A stretch of DNA of 64,000 nt from Lepidodermella squamata (GCA_047495785.1 JBLDXI010000020.1:682001-746000); one strand, 5' to 3'; numbered from the stretch's first letter, positions 10,775 to 23,664 are shown. Made by a program: numbers and translations. The notes: generated by a model from the sequence alone, not told the origin.

Positions 10775-13602
10775 TTAGAAAATCAGTGGGATTTTTCTAG
10801 CCTCAGGTGTTATCATAGCAGTGCCAGCTTTGCATTGAAATGCTTTTCCGAATTCCTCCATGAGCGCAACAGCGCCATTAACACTTGGGGAAAGGACATT
10901 GTACGAGTTGGAAAACAAAATGCAGTGAACTTACTGGATGAACTCAGGCATAACTCCACCGAAAATAGTACGCCATGCATAAGAGTAACTAGTGTAATCT
11001 GCGCAATGGCTCTAAAAGTTGAATAACAAGCAATAAAAATCCGCAGAATAGTTTTGAACTAACCGATGCATAGGAGTAGAAAAACATTTGCTCCGAATTT
11101 CCATGAGCGATCGTGGGTAGCGCCTTTTCGGTTATCCTTTTCTCAGCCAAGTACCGCTTGTAAGCCTAATAACCGAAATAAAAAACCATGAAGACCGATG
11201 GGACTAAAAACCCACCGTGTAAGCTTGTCTCAAGCCTCCGGTTTCAGCTATCGCGAAAGTTGAATACGTCGTCACATTCACATGTGGTTTCTTTGTTCGA
11301 CAAAGTTAGGAAAACTTGAAAAGCCGCAAATATGACCTACCAATTCGGCTGGCACAATCGTGTCATAAAAGTCGATTACACTTTGTTTGAGGGGGTTATA
11401 ATTGTCCCAAGTTTTCTGCGTCCACCAGCGAGTTTTCGCGTAGTTGGCGTCGTATAGTTGGCCTAAAATATTTCATATTAAAAACTATTTCGAAGAACCC
11501 TTCTCTTCATACCATCTTCGTCTATTGCTTTGAGCAGAGTCGAAGCTATCCACGAGCCAAGACCGCCGAAATTCAAATAAGCCGGGTAGTTCGGTGAGAC
11601 TAGCGGCTCTTGTAGAATCCCAGCCGGTATCAACACTTCATTCCACCTCGCGTAGTAGTCGATATGCACTTCATATAACTCGGTCCTCCAATGGTCGTAA
11701 GGGTTCGAGCCTTTCGTAAGCTGCCGAATTTCCTGTTGGCGCAAAATTTCTGTGAGTGCCTTGACGTTTGCAAAGTGATCAGTTGACGTAATTGAAACGG
11801 CGCCGTAGATCGCTGTCATTTCATTCGCAATCGCGTCGTCATTGATCCACGATGCTGGTTTCCCGATTTTGAACTGTACCTTGGCCAGCTTGGCAAGTGC
11901 TGCCGTTCTTGTATCATCGTCCATCCATTTCAATTTTGCTAATTCATCAGTGAGGGATTTCCTCACCATTTGGCTGACCTCTTGAACTGGCTTTTCCTCA
12001 TCGCGGCGGTAGAATTTCGCGACGTACAGGGCGCTGAGCGTTTTCGGCATCGCGTAGTCAACATACGACATACACAACTGCCAATCATCCGGGAACTCGT
12101 TGGCTTGGTGGAAAATTGCGAGATACGTTTGATATAGATGATTGTACTCGTAGTTCAAGTCCGGCATCCAATAGAAAGCGATACGGAACGCGAAAAAATT
12201 GTTCATTTTACGTCTGAAATAAGGATCACTCGTGCTAAACGAGCGCAAAATCTGCGAAACTGCCGACGAGTAGGAGTACGAAGCCCGGCGCAAGAAGAAA
12301 TGCTCTACTATCGGGGTGTCTCGGTTCAAGCGAAACTTATTGTCAGTGTAAACTCCGATCAGATTTTCCCAATCGACAAAGCTGTTTCCAGGTTGATCGC
12401 GGAACGCGCTGTAATTGAACACCTTGTGACTATTGCTCACATAGTTGCCGTAAACCTGACTGAGCTGTTGAAGATGAAATGAACTAGTTATTCATGGGAT
12501 TTTTGGGGCAATTTTATAAAAATACCATAACAGGCGTTCGAAACCTGGCTGTAACATTTATTACGTCATCTGCAAACTGATTGATTCGAGCTTGAACAGC
12601 CCGATCTGTCGTATTGGTCCCGTTATCCCGGGCCAAAAAAGTTCCCAGGGTTTGCAGGAAGGTTCGGAACGTCCTAGTTTTCTTGGTATCCAGTCCAAAC
12701 ATGTTTTGCCAGTGGAAAATCGGACTGCTATCATGAGAAATTTCCAGCAAATTTTTTGTTACATCATTAGCCCGTGGCACGGGTTCAAGGCGGAAGAACA
12801 CAAAATTTTGGTCAAGAGACGTGGCTCGCATTGCAGCCTGCCAGTCGAAATCGCTGACACGAGATGGGTCCGATACATACCAGGCTGTACCGAGTTGCTT
12901 CTGTAGCCTGGATATGAGCGGGTTTGGATTATTGCGAGTGTCGTAGCTCATCGCGCGTTGGTATTGATTGATGCAAGCCTGATAGAAATTGTTCACCATG
13001 CGAGCTACTTCGTACATGTGACCCCACTGGGTTCGAAGCGGCGGTGAAGCGATGATGTCTTGCAAGCGTTCTCGATTCCGATCATACATCGTCGTCAAGA
13101 CTTGAAAAGTTTTCAATTGTCATTTTTATAAAAATTGACAAATTTCCCGAAAAGTTACCTGAGGTTTCCGATTCGTAAGCTTTGAACGGATGCTGCCAGG
13201 CGAAATTTCCACAGGCTCTGTCGTAGAAATTTTCGCATGGGTCTATAGACTCGTCCATGTTACCCATCAACCACGCAGCAGCTTCCATGCATTCCGCGCT
13301 TACGCACCTGCCTTTGATTCTAGCCGCATTATTAGGCACTAAATTATTGAATATAAGCGATTATATTTGAAGTGTTAATTATATAAGGGACATGTACCGA
13401 CGTAATTGGCGAAATATTCCGAGTGCAAGACCCCAAAAATGATCACAAATGGTACCAGTAGGGCACTGAAAAATGTCTTTATTGTCAATACGTTTTTCGA
13501 AGCTCTTTCCTCATACCTGGCTATCACGGCGATACATTCGGATCTGCTCAGCATTTTCGGCAAATTATGAGCGGAAAACTTATTTTTATTCGACGAGTTC
13601 AA
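10775..13602 (-). CDS. M13 (neprilysin-family) protein A, catalytically dead
   Basis: Multi-exon gene of roughly 740 residues. The N-terminal anchor is split by an intron (donor near 13522) and joins to a hydrophobic helix (LLVPFVIIFGVL), giving a type II membrane protein. The M13 ectodomain follows: C(V)SAEC near 13300, MDESIDPCENFYDRACGNF, then the large 11.5-12.5 kb exon with FAFRIAFYWMPDLNYEYNHL, FKIGKPASW and NEVLIPAGILQ (canonical E-x-V-F-PAGILQ). Where active enzymes have HEITH the sequence reads STLLK (GSWIASTLLKAIDEDG), and ENIADNGG is replaced by FAIAETGG, so both zinc His, the catalytic Glu and the third zinc ligand are lost. The tail exons (near 11330-11460, 11160-11310, 10975-11050, 10775-10880) end with FQCKAGTAM, matching the family C-terminus. 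The frame is open and splice sites are canonical, so this is a functional gene for a non-peptidase. It shares its upstream region with M13-B. Confidence 0.85.
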
Positions 13603-13863
13603 AGATGAAAACTCGGTTATACTGTTATACCAAAATGTTGCGTCGGGCTCTCGATTTCCTAAATTTATTCAGAATTTTTAGATATTTCACGCGCCGGACC
13701 TGCACAGTTTCATGCGGGTGGGATGCAGGTTGTCATGCTTGAATTACAGTTACAGCAAAAACATATCCTAACCTAAATTTGAGCGTGTTAATGGTCGAGA
13801 TTTCGCTCTTCAACCGTGAGAGGTGCTCAGTACAACTTTCAACCCTAACCTGCAGATCGGCTA
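13603..13863. promoter_or_regulatory. Bidirectional promoter region of the M13-A/M13-B pair
   Basis: Only 261 bp separate the start codons of two divergent M13-like genes. The interval must carry both 5' UTRs and promoters. I see no clear TATA box. The same head-to-head arrangement recurs at the M13-C/M13-D pair with a 549 bp interval. Confidence 0.5.
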
Positions 13864-16800
13864 ATGGACTCTGCAACGGCAACTATAAGTGCCACAGGCG
13901 ATGCTGTTCGCATTCATATCGCTAACCCGGTAAGAAAAAAGCTTTGGCTAAAAATAAGGCAACTGATTTTTTATTATGCCCTAATTATGGACATTTTTAA
14001 AAAGATCCAACAATTAGAACATTTTTCAACTTTTATCAGGATGCGCCAACAGTGGACACTAGCAGTGGGAGTCCGGTTCCAGGCGCTGAACCGCAAATAC
14101 TATCGCCGCCGCAAATCGACATTTTCCCCCTCGCATCGGGCCTGTCCAGATTCGGTGTCCTTTTCAGGCGAGAAGTCATCTCGCCAATTCAGCGTTTTTT
14201 CAGCAACGCGTCTGAAATTAAGATCGAGCCACCATCGTTACCACACTCGCACAGCAGTTTTTCTGTGCGAGAATATGGCCTGATCATTCTAGCATTCGCG
14301 CTTGGAATAACGGCTGTCGCTCTCATAATTTCAGTTGGCGTCGATCACTCGCACGTTTTCGCCAACATTATTTCACCGCCAGTTGTTGGAAATGACGTTT
14401 GCGTCGACTATAATTGCTACAAATCGTCAGCGTTGATGCAAAAGCGGATGAACACGTCGATTTCGCCGTGTCACAATTTCTATCAATACGCATGCGGCGG
14501 CTGGATTTCATCGCAACTGCTGTCCGACGACCGACAAGAGCTGACAATCATCAGTCAAATGATGCGAGACAACGTGCATAGGTTGAAAGACGTGATTCTA
14601 GAAGAGCTCGACGATTATCGCGACGTTTCATGGGCCTACGAGAAAAAGGTTCAGAGTTACTACAAAACTTGTATCGACGCGTATACATCAACAATTGTCT
14701 CCATTTTGGCCAACCCACTTCTCGACGAAATTCGAAAAATGGGTGGCTGGTATGTCTTGGGTTCATACAGCTCGTTCAATCGAACCCAGGCCCACGCTAA
14801 TGTTCTTGGCCACGATAATCTAGTTGATGTTTTCTTCTATTACGATATCGAACCTCTGGATCAACAGCATCTATACCATTTCATCACAGTTCGTTCACTG
14901 AAAGGAACCATTTCAGAAAATTAATTTTGTTTTATACAGATTGAAGAAGATTGGATGTTGCCACTGCCGTATCTTCGATGGTCGAGAAGTGAGGTATATA
15001 GGATTCATTTTTAATTTTTTAACCGACAGCTCATTCTCGAATAACTTAGATGGTAAATGCTTACCGGGAATTCGTGCGAAAAGTTGGCGATCTTATTGCG
15101 AGGGATGCCTCTGTCAGAGATGATCAATTGAGCTTCCGTCTTGATACCTTTGTTGATGACGTCACTGCCGTAGAGCGAGCTCTGGCGAAAATTCAACGCG
15201 TATGCAAGTTGTCTTCAAAGCATTTTTCAATATTTTCCTTCTTTTAGGACAACGAAAAAGAGATCTCGAATCCCAAGTCGACTGTCCGTTCTATCGCACA
15301 GATGCAACAAATGTACCCAGGGGTACTCAGTAAAGCATAAAATTGAACTAATTTTAACAATTTCCGTGTATTAATAGTTCCGCTGGCTGTACTATTTCCG
15401 AGCCTGTCTAGCCGAGGCGGACAGTTCGGCGCTCAACTCCCGGACAAGTGTGATAGTCAAGACCCCTAAAATTCTCAAAGCTGTCTCGGACCTTGTTGGC
15501 GGCACGACGTTTACCCGCCGCCAGTTGAACAACTACCTTGTCTGGCGGTTGGTTTACGCCAGGCTGCCCGAAATGCCCTATCGTTACAACCACCTTTGGC
15601 TGGACTGGTCGGAGCGAGTTCGAGGACGCACGCTGAAATACCAACCGATTTGGTCGGTTTGCTTCCAACGCGTCATCAACTACATGTCAGATGCAGTGGG
15701 CGGGTTATTCGCTCGTAATCATTTCACCCACTATGATAAGGCGGAACTTCACCAAATGGTCGAAAATACGCGAACCTCTGTTATAAACGAAGTTCAGAAA
15801 CTACCTTGGATGTAAGTGTTTGAGCTACCCTAAGAGCATTAGTAACTCAATCTAACAGGGATGACTCGACCCGATCGAATGCTACTGAGAAACTGTACCA
15901 CGTTATCGAAAAAATCGGATTCCCTGATCACATGGATACCGAGTTGAACATGCAAAATGCCTTGGATTATCTTTATATGAACGTAATACATCTGATCATC
16001 TATGTAAACTTCGCATAGCTTTTATTCAACATTTCCAGGTTGAGATGACCGATTTCGATCATTTCCAAAATTCGCAAAATTTGCGACAGCATTGGCGCAA
16101 ACAAATGGTCCAAATTTTCAACGACGGACGTGACTGGTACAGCGACTGGAGAGAAACGCCAATCTATTCAACCAAGGCGACTTACTTCTATCCGTGGAAT
16201 GAAATGATAGTTCCAGCTGGTTTACTCCAGTTTCCCATTTATTCCGCCATAAATCCAACAATGTACCGCGTTCAAACCTATGGCTCAGTTGCAGTTCGAC
16301 TCGCGAAAGCTTACATTTTTGCGATTGATGAGCGCGGTTCTTGGTTCAGCAAGTTCGGGGACTACCCCGATGACTGGTGGTCAAACCACACCTACTACCG
16401 TTATTTGCCCCTTAAAAAATGCCTCAGCGATTTCTATTCCAAGGTAGAGACGAAGCCTGTAGCTATCGATGGTGAACCGCAGCCGGTAAGCGTAAATTTT
16501 GGGTTGTATTTCCTACGTAAAAAAATGTACATTATAAAAGCAAAAGCTTGACGATGCAGATATTTACACCATGCAAGCAATCGTCGATATTGGGGCACTT
16601 AGGAATGCATTCGTTGCGTACAAAAGTCCAGATGTTCAAAACGATCCAACGACGCAGAAGGAGACAATGATTCCCGGAGTTCCAGCTTCTTCAAGAGATG
16701 AATACTTCTTCCTGTCCTATGCCCAGGTTAGAATTAATCTAATCTTATTATTTTTGGTTTCGAAATATTCTAAATGTTTCATAGACAATGTGTGCAGCTC

Positions 16801-16964
16801 GAACTGACAAGAAAACAGCCTTGAACATGGCGATAATGCATTGGCTACCAGAAGAGCAAGCGATAAACAGCGCATTGGCTCAACTGAAAGAATTCAGCGA
16901 CGTTTTCAAATGCCCAGTTGGAACGCCGATGAATCCGAGAGACCGATGCGAAATGATTTTCTAA
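13864..16964 (+). CDS. M13 (neprilysin-family) protein B, catalytically dead
   Basis: Begins with a cytoplasmic head of about 105 residues (exons 13864-13929 and from about 14041), then a transmembrane helix (LIILAFALGITAVALIISVG) and the ectodomain: CVDYNCYKSSALMQKRMN, ISPCHNFYQYACGGWIS, NNYLVWRLVYARLPEMPYRY, FYPWNEMIVPAGLLQFPI. At the zinc site it reads KAYIF in place of HEITH (YGSVAVRLAKAYIFAIDERG). The ENxAD block reads AIVDIGALRNA, keeping only the Asp. The last exon carries FKCPVGTPMNPRDRC and stops at 16964. Cysteines typical of the M13 fold are kept, so a folded, secreted-side, non-proteolytic protein is likely, perhaps binding peptides or partners. Exon borders in the 14.9-15.4 kb part are less certain. 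Its closest relative in the window is M13-D. Confidence 0.85.
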
Positions 16965-17198
16965 ACTTTTTACTGGTTCCCTTCCTAAATGACCCCGTGT
17001 AATATCGTCTGGCCCATATTTAGTTTTTAGTGGAATAAAAAATTTATTTCCATAAGCCGATTTTGAACTCAACAACCCCTATATAGGTTAGCTTCCATGA
17101 TGCTGCTCTTGATTTTTTTTTTCTTTAAGCTTCGAATCACAACAGAGCTATGAACAGTTATTAACGTTAACGAGGATGGTTTTTTGAGGCGCATTTTC
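16965..17198. other. Convergent 3' region of M13-B and M13-C
   Basis: Contains GGAATAAAAAATTTATTTCC near 17031-17050, which supplies an AATAAA signal on the plus strand and a TTTATT (AATAAA) on the minus strand, fitting two converging transcripts. Confidence 0.5.
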
Positions 17199-19973
17199 TC
17201 AGAAGATTACAGCCAGTTGCTCGGGCGGGGGTACCATTCGCTGTTTTGCTTCGCACGCGAAAACCTTGGCGAAATTACTGTACTGAGCAACACCGCCATC
17301 AACGCTACGTACAGATACAAAAAAATCAAGTCGAGAAGCACTTAGAGTTCAAGAAACTTACTGCATGAAAGTTGGCATGAATCCAAGAAGTCTGACGTTG
17401 TTAATGGCAGATTCGCTGGTCCAAGAATCACAATGGCCCTGTAAAGCATGAGACTCAGTTTTCAATATTGGCTAATCAAGTGACAAGCAAACTTACACCA
17501 GCGTATGCGTAGTAGAAGTTCTTTTCGATGTTTCCGTGTGACAACAGTGGAAGCTCCTCCACCTCGGAAAGCACAACTGAGAAAAATTAAATGAAATAAA
17601 TTGGTTTGACACGGATAAATCTCACCATCATCGTCCTTGTCAGCTTGTCGTTCCATATGTTTCTGGTAAGCAGCATGAGCAATGTGAATTCCTCCAGTTT
17701 CTCGAATACCATACGGAACGTAAGAATCCACATTGATGCGTTGTTGCTGGTTTAATCAAACAAAATAATTTTAATTCGATTAACAGAGAATAGTTGCTTA
17801 CGATGACATAGGGAGTAGTAGTGTTGTAGTAGATGGTAACGGCTACTTTGAGCTTTTCGTAACTTTCCATCGTGGCTTTGGACCACAGCGGATTTTTATT
17901 GTCGTGATTTTCGTCCATAAGTTGACCCATCTCATCAATAGCTTGGATCATGGCACTTGCGATCCAACTACCAAAAGCGCCGTAGTTCATATAGGCCGGG
18001 TAACGTGGGTGGAAGATGGGTTCTTGCAAAATGCCAGCTGGGATGAGGATTTCGTTCCACAGGGCGTAGTACTCGATATGGGTATCATACATTTCAACGC
18101 GCCAATCGTCGATAGGATTGAATGCATCGGGGCCGTCCTTCAATTTGCGCAGATCTTCGTTGATCCTGACTTGGATCAATTGGTTGACGTTGCCAAGATG
18201 GTCGTCCACCTTCAGGTTGATCTTATAATTGGCAATTTTTTGACATCTCTCATCTTAATTTCAAAATAGAAACTTACGCCTTTGTAGTGGCGTTCCATCT
18301 CCTTAGCGATTTCTTCGTCTGAGGTCCAGGTTGAAGGCTTGCCGATCTTGAACTGAATAGCCAACAATTTGCGCTTGACGTTATCCTTTGTCTTCTGATC
18401 CATCCATGTGTAGGTATCAACCGCTTCGAGCATTGAAGCGTTCAAGTTATGTTGGATGCGACGAATAGCACGTTCACTCTCGTCCTGGAAGTACTCTGAT
18501 ACGTAGAGAGCAGACAGTGCCTTCGGCATGTCGACATTCATGAGCTCAAGGCATCGCTCCCAATCTGGCGGGAATTCAACTTGCTTAAAGGCGAGGCTGT
18601 AGTACTCGCGGTAAAGGTGATTGTACTCGTAGCTCAAATGCTGGAATAAATTCATCATTATTTTATATTATTTTGTATTTATACAATTTTACCGGCATCC
18701 AGTAGAAGGCGATGCGGAAAGCGAAGTAATTGTTCATTGAACGCTTGAAATCGAATTCATTCGATTTCTTTGCTCTCATAAGAGCAGCCAGGGCTTCCTT
18801 TGTGTACATGATGGGCGAGTTGACGTGCTCAACAACCATTTGATTGCCAGTCAGGGTCAGGCCAGAGTAGGCTTTCACGAAGGCGTCCAAGTCCATGCCC
18901 GTGCCAACCGCGGCTTTGTAAGAAGTCCATTCGTAGGTTTTACGGTTGTTTTCATTTGTACGATAAATTTCAGCGACGTGAACAGCTGGCTCCAAAATGC
19001 TGTTGATGTAAACAACATCTTCGACGAATTGGTTCAGTTTCGACACGTAGTTCTTCTCGTCGAGGCCGTGGTCACGAACCAGCAGCTTGCCAATGTCCTT
19101 GACAACAGTTCTGAAAGCAAAGTAAGAGTCCCAGCCTTCGTGATTCTGAGCCCACTGGAACGACGGCGATTCGTCGTGCAAGAATTCGATCAAGTGCTTG
19201 CTTTTCTCGCCTGGTGCCAAGGTTGGTTGCATTTTGAAGATGACGAAATTTTGATCTTTCGCAGTCAATTGAAGCGACAGCTCCCAGTCGTAGTTGTTGA
19301 CGTTGGTGTTGGCATCAACGACCCACCATCCCTGACCGAGTTGCAGCTTAATCTTGTCGATCAACGGGTTTTTACCCGGTTCATACTGATACGCCCTTTG
19401 GTATTGATCGATGCAAGCGGTGTAGTAGTAATTCGCTCGTTTCGCCGTGTTGTCCAGCGCGCCCCATTGGCCGGCTTTGAACGGCGTTTGAACAATGCTG
19501 TGCAGCCGCATTCTGTTGACTTCCTTCATCTGCGAAAGTACGTTAGCCTCGCGGGATGACGTCGACGAGACTGGGAAGCGTTGCGAATAATTGAAGCACG
19601 CATGATCGTAGAAATGCTCGCAGGCGTCGATTTTGTCGTTGATGTTGCCACCGAGCCATATCGCTGCGTCGAGACATTCCGGCGTTATGCAACGGTTCGC
19701 AGCCTCGGTAGCCGCACCTTTCATTAAATTCGTGTAAAATATAACATTTTTTCATCAATTTTTTTCTTACTGAGATCGGCAGATAAATCATTGTGATACA
19801 CGGCCAAACCAGCGATAGCTCCGGTAAAAACGATGCTGAAAATACGAAAAATGATGATACTTGAGTAAAGCCCGAAATTGTAATATTAACCCGAAAATCA
19901 CAGAGATCCACTCTCGAGATGTCAAAAATCCGCTGACCTTCTGCACGGAAATCGTTACGTCAAGAGAAGACAT
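17199..19973 (-). CDS. M13 (neprilysin-family) protein C, catalytically dead
   Basis: The start at 19973 gives MSSLDVTISVQK, then a membrane anchor assembled across an intron (VIFG joined to IVFTGAIAGLAVYH), and the ectodomain: CITPECLDAAIWLGGNINDK, DACEHFYDHACFNYSQRF in a long exon (about 18693-19730), then YEYNHLYREYYSL, FKIGKPSTW, and NEILIPAGILQEPIF. The zinc motif is SAMIQ in place of HEITH (YGAFGSWIASAMIQAIDEMG); the ENxAD site reads YGIRETGGIHIA. The last exons run leftwards through HCDSWTSESAIN to VFACEAKQRMVPP and stop at 17199. All exons are open and introns canonical. It is most like M13-A: same strand, same GSWIAS block, same Glu-Thr-Gly-Gly replacement at ENxADNGG. Function is unknown; peptidase activity is not expected. 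Confidence 0.86.
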
Positions 19974-20522
19974 TATTCGAGCTTAACGCCTAAACGCCAA
20001 TAAGGAAGTGATACTGTCTAATTTTTTAGTTGATAATTGGGTATAGGAAGGGTTCAAAGTTGTCGGTGGAATTTGTCGGTTTAATTTCAGCGAAGTAGAC
20101 CCGCCCCTTTATCTTCCCGTTTGGCTCTGCCGTTTTGTTGGCTTAGATGTAGGCGAGCGGCGTTCTGTTTTATCACATTCAACTTACACGTGAATTGCGC
20201 GTTTTTTTTCGAACAAAGATAACGAAGAACGCAACGGCGAAACGAAAAATAACCTGCTGCGTGTTAGATAAAAGGGCGGCCCAGTAAAATTTGACGCGTT
20301 AGCTCAACTTTATCTCCGCTAATTGCAGCTTGGACTTTGTACAACTGTCTTCTCGCTAATATAGCCAAAATTGATAAAGCAACGCAAAACTGCGACAGTA
20401 TTTGCTCTCTGTTCCTCGAAAAAATTCTTCCGGCCGCGCCACATTGGTTCATCCCAGTTTGAACTGACAAAAATATATCAAGTCGATCTTATACTTTTAG
20501 GTGGCATAAAGGCTTTTGAAAA
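19974..20522. promoter_or_regulatory. Bidirectional promoter region of the M13-C/M13-D pair
   Basis: 549 bp between divergent start codons, without coding-like sequence. TTTATCTTCCCG near 20109 and TTATCTCCGC near 20310 are GATA-type motifs (reverse complement GATAA), which in nematodes are common upstream of gut-expressed genes. This is a pattern match only. Confidence 0.4.
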
Positions 20523-23430
20523 ATGGCAGTGAACGGTGACAGTGTTCGCATTCAAATTTCCAAAGTAAATTGAAATCCTTTTGTAAACGTGCAAGGCATC
20601 ATTTAAACATATTTCAAGGATGAGGGTGCTGATAGCGGCGAGAACAGGACGTCGATCGGTTCCACATCCGGGAATTCTTTTCAGGCGTCCAACTTTTTGC
20701 AGGGCCAACTTGGAGCGTTATCCAACAAAAGCCTCAGCCTTGCCGGACGGCAAGTAACTTATCGTGAAGTCATCTTCATCGCCGTTACAGTCATCCTTGG
20801 TGCAACAGCGCTGGGTCTTCTGATTAGCACAAGTAAGTATCGTGTTGCTAATTCATCGCTATCGAAAATCTTAATCTAACCTGTTCACAGTTATGACTGG
20901 TCAAGAACTAGACTCTAAGAACGAGAAGCGGCACTGTGTTGACTACGACTGCTACAAGTCAGCCGCTGAGATGCAACGCAAGTACAACGCGTCCATCGAT
21001 GCTTGCGACAACTTCTATCAGTACTCATGCGGTCAATGGGTCAGTAAGCAAAAGCTGCTCGGAAACGAACGTCAGCGAACAATTCTAGGCGAGCTGGAGG
21101 TTGAGAACTTGAAGCGGTTGAACGACGCTATCATGGGTGACGTCGATCCGCTCCGCCGCGTCGACTGGGCTTTCGAGCACAAACTGCAGCGCGTCTACCA
21201 AACCTGCTTGGACCAATACCAAATGACAAATACTTACCAGGACAACAACCCGGTTGTAGCCGAGATCAACAAAATGAATGGCTCGTACATTTTCGGACCT
21301 TCCCTATTCGACCCGTCTAAATTCAACTGGGCTGTGGCTCATCGTGAAACTCTTGGAACTGATAACTGGATTGACGTAAATTCGACAATTGTGCGATAAT
21401 GAAAAATATAATACATTAATTTCAGGTTCTATTTTTTTGGGATATCGAACCATGGGATCAACAGCACTCTGCCTACTACATCACGGTAAGGCTTACAGCA
21501 CTTTCATCTCTCTTATTAGTTGAATAAATCGAAATCTTAGGTTGGGGCTGACATTACCCCGTTCCCATTCTGGAAATGGTCCGATGCGGTAATTTTCTTC
21601 CATTAACCCAGTGAATCCAATTTAATTTGAGTATTTCCAGCTCCTCCCCGAATACAAAACCTTCCTCACCAATGTTGCTAAGCTTCTGGCCCGTGATGCT
21701 ACTGTAAACGACAAAAACCTGAACCAACGCATTACCGACTTCGTCAACGACGTCATCGCCGTCGAATCCGTCATTGTCAAGGCTCAGCAAGCGAATGAGG
21801 TTGAACTTCAGGGCGGCCAGCCGTCTTATTTGATGACCCTGGGGAGACTGCAATCGTCCTATTCTATTGCCTCCGGTTTCAGCTGGGTCCAATACTTCAA
21901 GTCGGTCATGCAGGAAACGACGCGACCTATCGATAGCTTGACACTGACAGCCGTTAAAACGCCCAAAATTCTAGCTGCAATCACCTCAGGCTTCAAGGCT
22001 GGAATCTTCGGCCCCCAACAGTGGAACAACTACCTAGTTTGGCGTTTGACCTTCGCCTGGCTTCCCGATATGTCCTTTGAATACAACCACCTATATCTGA
22101 GATGGCTTGCGGCACTGAATGGCGAGGCGACTGAATACAAGCCAAGCTGGACTTACTGCATGGAAAGCACCCAACGATACATGCGCGACGCCCTGGATGG
22201 TGTCTACGTCCGCCGCCATTTCACTCGCCTCGACAAGGATGAAATCAACGCATTGTCTGAGAACCTTCGTACCTCTGTTTCCAAAGAAGTCGCAACTCTT
22301 GACTGGATGCAAGTTTCAGAATCATTCTAAATCAGCGCTTCTTAACGTTTTTCATTATTTCAGGGACGAAGAAACTCGCAACACCGCGTCAGAAAAAGTC
22401 GCTGCGACAATGGAAAAACTCGGCTTCCCTGATGCCTACTATTCGGAAATTTCACTCCAGAATGTGCTGGACTTCGCCTACAAGGACATCAATATGACTA
22501 CCAATCACTTCACAAATGTGCAGCAACTGCGCCAGCACCACCGCAAGGAGTTCGTCGACATGTAAAAACCATGAGTTTTTATGTATATGGCATAAAGACA
22601 TTGAATTTCCCAATAGATACACCTACGCCCGCGACCCAGCTGCTGATTGGCGCGAGACTCCGTTGTACTCAACGCGGGCCACCTACTTCTACCCGTGGAA
22701 TGAGATGATCGTACCAGCCGGTCTCTTGCAATTCCCGATTTTCTCTGCCGCCAATCCGGCCATGTACCGAGTTCAAACATACGGCTCAACTGGTTTCTTG
22801 CTTGCACGCGGCTACCTCTACGGTCTCGATGAATCCGGCAGGTATTTCGACAAGAACGGCAACTACATTCAAGACACGAAAGATAACACCTGGTGGAGCG
22901 AGACTTCGAAGAACAACTACGTTAGCAGGAAGCAGTGCGTCACCGACTGGTACCAGCAGGTCCAAACTGATCTCTTGACGTTGGACGATGGCACCAAGCT
23001 GCATAAAAAGCTTCAAGACCCGGCTACCTACGCTAGGCGAGCAATTGTTGACCTCGGAGCCCTGCGAAACGCCTACACAGCTTACCTCAGCCCGTCTGTT
23101 CAAACTGAAGACTACGACATGAAAGAGCTGTATTTGCCCGGAGTAACTGCTCAATCAAAGAGGGAATACTTCTTCCTAGCTTTCGCTCAGGTAAATGATA
23201 TAATCTAATGGCCATTTCAAAAATTCCGTAAATTATTTTAATTCCAGTCTCACTGCGCTGTTCGCCATGATCAAGTTACTTACAATTTGATGAATGAGCA
23301 ATCGCAGTGGCTGCCTGAAGAACTCATGGTCAATAACCTGCTGATGCAATTGCCTGAATTCTCTGACGTTTTCAAGTGTTCAAGTGGATCTAAGATGAAT
23401 CCTGGCAACGTTTGCAAGTCGCTATTCTAA
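20523..23430 (+). CDS. M13 (neprilysin-family) protein D, catalytically dead
   Basis: Starts MAVNGDSVRIQISK, then a Ser/Gly-rich cytoplasmic head and the helix VIFIAVTVILGATALGLLIS (about residues 60-80). The ectodomain has CVDYDCYKSAAEMQRKYN, IDACDNFYQYSCGQWVSKQK, NYLVWRLTFAWLPDMSFEY, and FYPWNEMIVPAGLLQFPI. The zinc site reads RGYLY in place of HEITH (YGSTGFLLARGYLYGLDESG). ENIADNGG is replaced by RAIVDLGA. The last exon reads SHCAVRHD and ends FKCSSGSKMNPGNVC, stop at 23428-23430. It is most similar to M13-B throughout (shared YRVQTYGS, WNEMIVPAGLLQFPI, DWRETP). Codon use is strongly biased to C- and G-ending codons, which suggests high expression. Exons between 21370 and 21640 are very short. 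Confidence 0.87.
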
Positions 23431-23664
23431 ACCTCGGTAATAACCAGCCATTCAAGCGAAAGAGGACACGAGAACCATATTGCCTATGATATTGTTTCGA
23501 ATCTTTAAAAATGAGGCGGAAAATTGAAAATTGATTGAGCTTCGTGATTCGAGTAAAACTTTTTTACGCAAGAGTCACACCAGACCATACCAAAGTCGCA
23601 TTTATTGAATAAACAACAAGAGTGAAAAAATGACAAATAAAACAACTAGAAGTGGTCTTCAAAT

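Noticed and set aside
18825-19559. 244-codon plus-strand frame
   Set aside because: Exact antisense of the large M13-C exon with strongly biased codons, which often leaves the opposite strand open.
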